Source: Methylobacillus glycogenes JCM 2850 (GTDB taxonomy: Bacteria; Pseudomonadota; Gammaproteobacteria; Burkholderiales; Methylophilaceae). From it: DNA of 64,000 bases. The position numbers and the translations under genes were made by a program. The stretch's first letter is position 1. Every line of letters starts with the position of its first letter. Where the stretch lies: the NCBI RefSeq assembly GCF_000617925.1, contig NZ_BAMT01000003.1, positions 164,480 to 228,479 on the forward strand, written 5' to 3'. Below the pieces are notes generated by a model. The model did not search any database. It worked only from the letters and a program-made list of their open reading frames with translations, and had not been told where the DNA came from. This document shows positions 57,875-64,000 of the stretch, one piece after another.

Positions 57875-57898
57875 AAAATATATTCGATCAAATATATT
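57875..57898. promoter_or_regulatory. HipB operator candidate, proximal
   Basis: AAAATATAT-N8-ATATATT, the same arms and spacing as the distal site, ending 14 bp before the hipB ATG. Multiple HipB sites with 8-bp spacers are also known for hipBA of Escherichia coli, although with different arms. Confidence 0.65.
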
Positions 57899-57912
57899 AT
57901 GGGGTGAAGTTC

Positions 57913-58212
57913 ATGCAGGTAAAAATTACTTCTATGGCAGAGCTGGGCGAAGTACTGCGTGCTACCCGCAAGGCCCATCATCTAAGGCTGGATGATTTTG
58001 CCGGGATGGCGGGCGTTGGCCCGGTGTTTGTCGGCGACGTCGAGTACGGCAAAGAAACCGTGCAAATGGGGCTTGTATTGCAGCTGCTGCGTGAGCTTGG
58101 CCTGACGCTGACAGTAGAAGTGCCTGAGGCAACAACGCCATACCTGCACAAGATTCGTGAGCAAGGCGGGCTGGTTCGCCCCAGCAAGCGCAAGCTTGGG
58201 AGCAATGAATGA
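57913..58212 (+). CDS. hipB: HipB-like antitoxin, HTH domain
   Basis: 99 residues from ATG 57913; an in-frame GTG at 57904 is an alternative. Cro/C1-type helix-turn-helix (L-G-E-V-L-R-A-T-R-K-A-H-H-L-R-L-D-D-F-A-G-M-A-G-V, residues ~12-45) and a short strand (L-T-L-T-V-E-V-P). The C-terminal 25 residues are basic. Overlaps hipA by 4 bp. Expected to repress its own promoter through the AT-rich repeats upstream. Confidence 0.88.
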   Translation: MQVKITSMAELGEVLRATRKAHHLRLDDFAGMAGVGPVFVGDVEYGKETVQMGLVLQLLRELGLTLTVEVPEATTPYLHKIREQGGLVRPSKRKLGSNE

Positions 58213-59552
58213 AGCGCGTGCTCCAGGCTTATATCAACGAATTCCACGTTGGCACCCTGAGCGCGCTAGACAATATCTGGCGCTTTGACTACACCAAGGC
58301 CTGGGCTGAAGCTGAACATGGCTATGACCTGTCACCAGCGTTGCCACGCCGTGATGGCATGAGCGAGGGGGCAAGAAAAGTGATGCCCAGTCAGCATATC
58401 GATGGCAGCACGGATAGACCCGTGCAATGGTACTTCGATAACTTGCTGCCGGAAGAAGCCTTGCGTAGCGTGCTGGCCAAACAGGCTGATGTGGATGAAA
58501 GTGATGCCTTTGGCTTGTTGGCATACTATGGTCGCGAATCTGCTGGCTCCTTGGTCTTGCTGCCAGAAGGCGAGGCAGCCGTGGCGGCAGGGATGCGGCC
58601 ACTACCGCTAGAGCAACTGTCTGCACGCATCCGCGCCATGCCCAGAATTCCACTAGGTGCGGCTTCGCCCAAGCATATGTCGCTGGCGGGGGCGCAGCAT
58701 AAACTAGCGTTGATATACCAAGATCATGCCCTGTTTGAACCCGATGGCCCGACCGCATCCACGCATATACTCAAACCGCAGCACCCAGATAAAGCCTCAT
58801 TCCCCGCAAGTGTAGTCAATGAATATTTCACCATGCGCCTGGCGCATGCCCTGGGTTTGGATGTGCCGCAGGTGCAGCGGCTGTTTTGTCCAGAGCCAGT
58901 ATTTCTCACCGCAAGGTTTGACCGCGTCACCAGCCATGATGGCGTCACTGAACGCTTGCATGTGATTGATGCCTGCCAGTTGCTCAACAAAGATCGTGCA
59001 TTCAAATACAGCGCGGCTAGCGTAGAAGCTTTGGCCGAGGTGATCAATTATCTGCAGGTGCCCGCAGCAGGGCGTCAATGGCTTTATGACTGGATAGTGT
59101 TCAATGTGCTGATAGGCAACGGCGATAACCACCTTAAAAACCTCTCTTTCATGGTCTCGCCTGACCGTATTGTGATTGCCCCATGCTACGACCTGCTGTG
59201 CACCGCCGCTTACGATACAGAGCCGATAGCAGGAGATTTGGCAGAATGGCCTAACACCAAGGTGGCGCTGAGGCTGGATGGGGCAACGCAGAATTTTTCT
59301 CAAATCACCCGCGAGGTCATGATAGCTGCTGGCCGTGTGCTGGGTCTGGCCAGGGCAACTGCTGTACGAAGGCTGGATTATTTTCTTGCCAGAATCCCCG
59401 CTGCCGTCAGCAAGCTGCGGGAGGAAATAAGGCAAGAAAATGCCCAGTGCAGTGAAGACATTGCCTGGGGCTTGGCTCAGGACGGACTGTTGTTGGGAGT
59501 CATAGAACACATCATTGTGGCGCAGATGTGTGCGCAGCTTGAGAAGGTCTAA
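58209..59552 (+). CDS. hipA: HipA-family Ser/Thr kinase toxin
   Basis: 447 residues. N-terminal subdomain with the H-V-G-T-L opening, P-loop-like M-S-L-A-G-A-Q-H-K-L near residue 160 and the kinase core F-N-V-L-I-G-N-G-D-N-H-L-K-N-L-S-F (catalytic Asp and Asn), followed by A-P-C-Y-D-L-L-C-T (metal-binding Asp). Full length and intact, so likely active. HipA toxins phosphorylate glutamyl-tRNA synthetase or other targets to induce dormancy. Coupled to hipB by a 4-bp overlap. Confidence 0.92.
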   Translation: MKRVLQAYINEFHVGTLSALDNIWRFDYTKAWAEAEHGYDLSPALPRRDGMSEGARKVMPSQHIDGSTDRPVQWYFDNLLPEEALRSVLAKQADVDESDAFGLLAYYGRESAGSLVLLPEGEAAVAAGMRPLPLEQLSARIRAMPRIPLGAASPKHMSLAGAQHKLALIYQDHALFEPDGPTASTHILKPQHPDKASFPASVVNEYFTMRLAHALGLDVPQVQRLFCPEPVFLTARFDRVTSHDGVTERLHVIDACQLLNKDRAFKYSAASVEALAEVINYLQVPAAGRQWLYDWIVFNVLIGNGDNHLKNLSFMVSPDRIVIAPCYDLLCTAAYDTEPIAGDLAEWPNTKVALRLDGATQNFSQITREVMIAAGRVLGLARATAVRRLDYFLARIPAAVSKLREEIRQENAQCSEDIAWGLAQDGLLLGVIEHIIVAQMCAQLEKV

Positions 59553-59804
59553 GTTGCATTATTCAGGGCCTGGTCTAGGTCTGCCGCCGTAAGGTTCTGG
59601 CAGCATCATCTCTGCAATAAGCTGGATGCGGCCAATCGTACTATCTCATTGCGTCATACCTGATTGGAGTGGGAGAAAATCCTGTGGCTAGCATTGAGGC
59701 TTTGCGCTAAGCTCACGACGCCATGCATGGCATGGTTAAAAACTCAAAAAGTTAAAAAATTCAAAAAATAAATGATTGCGCGATTTTATTAAGGGAGGAG
59801 CACC

Positions 59805-60836
59805 ATGCAAGAAGTCAAAGTCACGCCTGTTGTTTTCACGGGTAAAGCCAGCGAGTATTTCGGCGTCTGGATCGTCAATCTGCTGTTAAGCATCATCACA
59901 CTGGGGGTTTATTCCGCCTGGGCCAAGGTAAGACGCAAAAAGTATTTCTATCAACACACCTTTATTGATGGCGTGGCGTTTGATTACCATGCTTCTCCCA
60001 TCGCCATACTCAAGGGCCGCATGCTGGCGCTGGCCTTGTTTATCCTGTATTCACTCAGTGGCCAGATTGCTCCTGTCCTCTCCGTGGTGTTCCCGCTGCT
60101 GCTGACGATTTTCCTGCCCTGGATCATCGTGCGCTCGCTCACCTTCAATGCGCGTAACTCCAGCTACCGTGGCTTGCGTTTTGATTTCAATGGCAGCATC
60201 AAGGATGCATGGCGTTATTACATCTTGCTTCCCTTATTGCTGGTGTTTACCCTGGGTTTGCTTTATCCCTTTATTGCCCATGGTCGCAATCGCTTCATCA
60301 TGCAAGGCCACCGTTTTGGTCTTAGCCAGGTGCAAAGTGATTTCAGCCTAGGCAGTTTCTACAAAGTGTATCTGCAAGCATTGGCCATCTTGATTTTGGT
60401 GGGGCTGACCGTGGTGGGCCTGGGCAGCGTATTGTTGACAGCGGCAGGCATGCACATTGATTTCAATAATCCGTCCTTCATATGGCCGTTGATTCTCGGC
60501 TATACGCTGAGCATCACGATGGCTGCCGCTTTTCTGCGTTCGCGCGTGCTGAACCTGGTGTGGAAGGGTAGCCGTATAGATCAGATCAGCTTTGATTCCA
60601 ATCTCAGCGCCCGCGGTTTGATCTGGCTATATGTCACCAATCTGCTTGCCCTGATATTCAGCCTGGGCCTGTTGGCACCCTGGGCTCATGTGCGCACCGC
60701 ACGTTACCATGCTGAGCGCCTGGCGCTGGTAGGCGCTACTGATTTTGAGCAGTTTGTTGGCGAGAAAAAAGCTGAGGTAAAAGCGGCTGGTGAAGAAATC
60801 GGTGAGATGTTCGATATCGACGTTGCGTTCGGCTAA
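59805..60836 (+). CDS. DUF898 (YjgN-family) membrane protein
   Basis: 343 residues, about eight membrane segments. Family blocks are V-F-T-G-K-A-S-E-Y-F-G-V-W-I-V-N-L-L-L-S-I-I-T-L-G-V-Y-S-A-W-A-K-V-R-R-K-K-Y-F-Y and the repeated half N-L-L-A-L-I-F-S-L-G-L-L-A-P-W-A-H-V-R-T-A-R-Y. Function unknown. GGGAGGAGC precedes the start. In many proteobacteria it sits directly before an M48 protease, as here. Confidence 0.88.
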   Translation: MQEVKVTPVVFTGKASEYFGVWIVNLLLSIITLGVYSAWAKVRRKKYFYQHTFIDGVAFDYHASPIAILKGRMLALALFILYSLSGQIAPVLSVVFPLLLTIFLPWIIVRSLTFNARNSSYRGLRFDFNGSIKDAWRYYILLPLLLVFTLGLLYPFIAHGRNRFIMQGHRFGLSQVQSDFSLGSFYKVYLQALAILILVGLTVVGLGSVLLTAAGMHIDFNNPSFIWPLILGYTLSITMAAAFLRSRVLNLVWKGSRIDQISFDSNLSARGLIWLYVTNLLALIFSLGLLAPWAHVRTARYHAERLALVGATDFEQFVGEKKAEVKAAGEEIGEMFDIDVAFG

Positions 60837-60880
60837 GCACACGCTTAACTTCGGGGTTAACTACTCGGTTAACCACACTC
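60837..60880. repeat. Short degenerate repeat after the DUF898 gene
   Basis: Three variants of a 12-14-bp unit (GCTTAACTTCGG, GGTTAACTACTC, GGTTAACCACACTC) in the 65-bp gap before the protease gene. Confidence 0.55.
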
Positions 60881-60901
60881 AAACAAAAGGACTAGCAGGG
60901 C

Positions 60902-61959
60902 ATGCAGGCATTCGAGGCTGATTATTTCGATGGCATTACCGCCAAGGCCCAGCCAGTCAGGGTCAGCCTGCATGAAGGGCGGCTGAGTTTTAGCCTGGGC
61001 GAGCAGCATGAAACTTTTCTGCTCGCGGCCCTGCGGCCACAGGCACCACTGGGCAGTGCGCGCCGCATCATAGAGCTGCCCGATGGTGGCAGGCTAGAAA
61101 CCGATGACCATGCGGCGTTTGACAGCCTGCGCCTGCCTGCGGTGTCTGGTTTTTGGCGGCTGCTGTATTTCCTCGAAAATCATCTGGCTGGGTGATCTTT
61201 GCCCTGGTGCTGACTGTGGCAATGAGTTGGGGCCTGATCCGTTTTGGCGTGCCCGTGCTGGCGGAGCAAGTGGCAAACGTAGTGCCTGCGGATACCGAGA
61301 TCAAACTGGGTGAACAAGTGCTCAAGGCCATGGATCACGACTATGGCTACTTCAAGCCCAGCACGTTGAGTGCGCAGCAGCAACAGGCCCTCAGCACTGG
61401 CCTGCAACAGTTCTGCGCACGGCAACCTCAGCCACAGTGTCCAGCCTATAGATTGGAATTCCGCCACGGTGGTGTAGTGGGGGCCAATGCCATGGCCTTG
61501 CCGGGCGGCATTATTGTCCTCACCGATGAGCTGGTGGCACTCAGCAAGCACAATAATGATCAGGTAATTGCAGTGCTGGCGCATGAGCTTGGCCATGTTG
61601 CCAAGCGTCACTCACTGCGCCATACCCTGCAAGCCACCTTTTCCGGGCTGGTGATCGTGGCATTGACCGGGGATTTTGACACCCTGGCCTCAGGCCTGCC
61701 CGCTATCCTGTTACAGATGCAGTATTCGCGCGCCATGGAAACCGAGGCAGATACCTACGCGCTCAACAGCCTGCAACATGCTTGCGTGCCTACGCAATCG
61801 TTTGTGGATATCTTGCAGGCGCTGCAACGTCAGGCCGACGAAAAAACCAAAAATCAGTCCAAGGCTAGCATGGTGGCGGAGTTGTTATCCTCCCACCCCG
61901 ATACCGCTGCCCGCGTACGTGCTTTCAAGCAGGGTTTGCCTGCACATTGTGTGCACTAA
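60902..61959 (+). CDS. M48-family metalloprotease; one indel near 61191
   Basis: 352 residues after restoring one base near 61191 (N-H-L-A-G-V-I-F-A-L in the repaired frame). The N-terminal cytoplasmic part (~95 residues, the usual companion of DUF898 proteins) leads into a membrane helix exactly at the repair site. The protease domain has the zinc motif L-A-H-E-L-G-H-V (H-E-x-x-H) near residue 225 and the third ligand in A-M-E-T-E-A-D. Quality-control or processing of membrane proteins is the family expectation. Probably co-transcribed with the DUF898 gene. Confidence 0.88.
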
Positions 61960-62431
61960 TCTGAAGACACCATCGACGACTTGTTGATTGAAACATGGTG
62001 GCATCGGCCTTTAGCTCACCAAGTTGCAATCTTTTATGATGGCACAGTATTTTCTTCTTAATACTTATATTTCACGGAATAGAAACATTATTTGTGGCAG
62101 TGCTACCTTAGACTCTATCTGCAACTTCGAAAGAGCAAACAGTCGTTATATGGTCTGCTTTAATATCTTAAAAGACCTAATGAAAGTTGTTCAGTAAATC
62201 CAAAAAACTAATAATACATCAGGATTATTTTCTCTTAATTCAGTAGTATTGATATTTAACTTAGTGTGGTTTTGTTATAAATTAATAATTCTGCGATAAA
62301 GCGAATTTTTTATCTGTTTAAGTTAATCTAATATTTCTTCAATTTTAGTCCTGGATGTTGATATAGTTGAACTCATGCAGGGCACTAATCAATGCATTAA
62401 CTAAATTTCTAATATTGCAAGGAAACTTAAC
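61960..62431. other. AT-rich intergenic region, left edge of an accessory patch
   Basis: About 470 bp, markedly AT-rich compared with everything to its left; no gene, tRNA or clear repeat seen. The composition change starts near 62,020, which suggests a junction with acquired DNA. Confidence 0.55.
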
Positions 62432-62650
62432 ATGGAAGCTTACAGAGATGTAAATGGAGATTCAGGAATTTCAGCTTATCAAATCGGTGATGAGGGAATA
62501 TTAGTTCGGTTCACAAGTGGAGCTACTTATATTTACACGTACGGTTCCGCAGGGTCTGCTCATATAGAAAGAATGAAAATTCTTGCACGTGCTGGAAATG
62601 GTCTTAATGCTTATATAATTAAAAACCGTGTGCCATACTCCAAGAAATAA
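62432..62650 (+). CDS. Small KTSC-like protein
   Basis: 72 residues, GGAAAC upstream. The pattern I-S-A-Y-Q-I-G-D-E-G-I-L-V-R-F-T-S-G-A-T-Y-I-Y-T-Y followed by a helix and G-N-G-L-N-A-Y-I-I resembles KTSC-domain proteins, a small family found near nucleases and in mobile regions. The match is by pattern only. Low G+C, in keeping with its surroundings. Confidence 0.5.
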   Translation: MEAYRDVNGDSGISAYQIGDEGILVRFTSGATYIYTYGSAGSAHIERMKILARAGNGLNAYIIKNRVPYSKK

Positions 62651-62876
62651 TATTTTGAATTAGTTCATTATTATCATATCTAGATTAAAATTCATTGGAT
62701 CAAGTTATTATTGCGAATTATTCATTGTTTTAGGTATTTGACCCAGATAAATAAAATTGCTTGTAGTCTGTTTTTCCATACCTTGTTTTCTGTATACAAA
62801 TCCTTTCGCTAAGGTAGTGAGCGATACGATTGAATTTTTAAATTTCAGTAATAGCAATGTGTTGAGAAGTTTTTAC

Positions 62877-64000
62877 ATGAAAATTAAAACTGTACATATC
62901 AAGAATTTTAGAGCGTTAAAAAACGTAGAGATTCCTTTTGATTCTGTTACAACATTCATCGGGCCTAACGGAGCTGGGAAATCAACCGTGCTTCGGGCAC
63001 TAGACTGGTTCTTCAACGGGAAACCTGGCTCGCTTACTGAGAAAGACTGTTCTTTTGGGGTGGCTGAGGAAAATATCGAAGTTCAAGTTACATTTGACGA
63101 GTTGACTGAGAAAGATCGAGAAGCGCTAGGCAAGTATGTACCGGATGGTGTACCAACTTTTACTGCATGGAGACGCAGATCACCCGAAGGGGGAGATTTT
63201 CTTTCCGCTAACGCTAAAGGGTATCCGGCTTTTAACGAAATTAAAGCTGCAAGTAATGCAACCGCTAAGAAGGAGTTATATAGAATTCTCATTTCTGACC
63301 ATCCAGAACTGAAGTTGCCGGACGCGAAAACTGGCTCTGCCGTTGATGAGGCAATTACAGCTTGGGAAGCATCACATACAGATTTGCTTGAGGATGCGCT
63401 AGAGTCTTTGCAGACCAATTTTTTTGGCTTTAACAGTGGCGGGAAAATGAGTGGCCTCTTTGACTTTGTCCTAGTAACTGCTGATCTTCGAGCAAGCGAG
63501 GAGTCTATTGATGGCAAAGCAAGCATCATAGGTCGCATCCTTGAGCGTTCCGTAGATCGGGCAGCAGCTGATGAAGAAATTGCGAAAATCGTCGAGGATT
63601 CACGATCGCAGCAACAAAAAGTGTATGAGGAAAAATTCAAGACTCAGCTGGAGGCAATGACTACTCAACTTAATTCAGTTGTTGCATCCTACTCTCCTGG
63701 TAGGGCAGTTGTAGTTTCTCCTGCAGAGGTTGAACTCAAAGCACCGAAGACCACATTCGAAGTTACTGTGCTTGATGGGACAACTGCAACTGCAGTAGAG
63801 CGACAGGGACATGGTTTTCAAAGGACAATTCTTATATCAGCGCTTCAGCTTCTAGCTCAATCTGGAGCAGCATCGTCAGATGGAGTTATCTGCTTGGCAA
63901 TCGAAGAGCCAGAGCTCTTTCAGCATCCGATCCAAGCTCAAACGTTTGCGAAGGTATTAAGGTCATTAGCTGAAGATGACGATAAGCGCATTCAGGTTAC
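62877..64000 (+). CDS. OLD-family ATP-dependent endonuclease-like ATPase (partial, runs off window)
   Basis: 374 codons are visible before the window ends. N-terminal ATPase of the OLD/RecF type: M-K-I-K-T-V-H-I-K-N-F-R-A-L-K-N, Walker A IGPNGAGKSTVLRALDWFF near residue 30, a long helical middle, and Q-G-H-G-F-Q-R-T (ABC-like signature) with Walker B I-C-L-A-I-E-E-P-E-L-F-Q-H-P near residue 345. A C-terminal TOPRIM nuclease domain would lie beyond the edge. Candidates are a stand-alone OLD nuclease or GajA of a Gabija defence system. Low G+C supports acquisition. Confidence 0.85.
   Translation, partial: MKIKTVHIKNFRALKNVEIPFDSVTTFIGPNGAGKSTVLRALDWFFNGKPGSLTEKDCSFGVAEENIEVQVTFDELTEKDREALGKYVPDGVPTFTAWRRRSPEGGDFLSANAKGYPAFNEIKAASNATAKKELYRILISDHPELKLPDAKTGSAVDEAITAWEASHTDLLEDALESLQTNFFGFNSGGKMSGLFDFVLVTADLRASEESIDGKASIIGRILERSVDRAAADEEIAKIVEDSRSQQQKVYEEKFKTQLEAMTTQLNSVVASYSPGRAVVVSPAEVELKAPKTTFEVTVLDGTTATAVERQGHGFQRTILISALQLLAQSGAASSDGVICLAIEEPELFQHPIQAQTFAKVLRSLAEDDDKRIQV

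Overview
This is a bacterial chromosome segment of fairly high G+C. It most likely comes from a methylotrophic betaproteobacterium of the family Methylophilaceae. The strongest evidence is the gene set fmdC-fmdA-fmdB-fmdDEF, which was characterised in Methylophilus methylotrophus; the repaired formamidase is 407 codons, the length expected for that enzyme. A PEP-CTERM protein, an EarP/EF-P(Arg32) pair and an llpE-RND efflux operon fit the same group.

Layout. Positions 1-5,000 hold an ABC ATPase tail, a GGDEF-EAL protein, small secreted proteins, a nuclease remnant and a small toxin-antitoxin-like pair. Positions 5,283-13,533 hold a MexEF/BpeEF/CeoAB-type multidrug efflux operon with an llpE-like hydrolase and a divergent LysR gene. 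Positions 13,600-29,700 are mixed: Crp-like regulator, PEP-CTERM protein, flavin monooxygenase, VOC protein, SelO, a LexA-like repressor, a Sel1 protein, AraC and degenerate-GGDEF proteins, then a TonB receptor with a beta-propeller phytase.

The centrepiece (29,890-49,226) is a nitrogen-scavenging cluster. A porin (FmdC) and an ABC importer (FmdDEF-UrtDE) bring in short amides and urea; formamidase and a nickel urease (UreDABCEFG plus a HupE/UreJ nickel permease) release ammonia. The cluster ends with a very large transporter-sensor hybrid, in which an NCS1 permease, a cysteine cluster, a histidine kinase and a receiver form one protein of about 1,151 residues, overlapping a LuxR-type response regulator. 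This is the best candidate for an undescribed amide/urea-sensing system. An ammonium transporter gene with a possible sigma-54 promoter follows at 52,984.

The remainder carries a ParD/ParE-like pair, a tandem-Cache-CheW protein, efp/earP/greB, a hipBA module with spaced operators, a DUF898-M48 pair and, after a drop in G+C near 62,000, an OLD-family ATPase cut by the window edge.

Two whole-window signals stand out. First, about 23 single-base indels break otherwise perfectly conserved genes, nearly all by loss of one G or C from a short G/C run. I treat these as probable sequence errors and annotate the genes across them. Second, four roughly 100-nt hairpins with a shared core but unrelated, self-complementary outer stems sit 0-2 nt after stop codons inside the amide/urea cluster. 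One has been split in its loop by a 271-bp element with 23-bp terminal inverted repeats.
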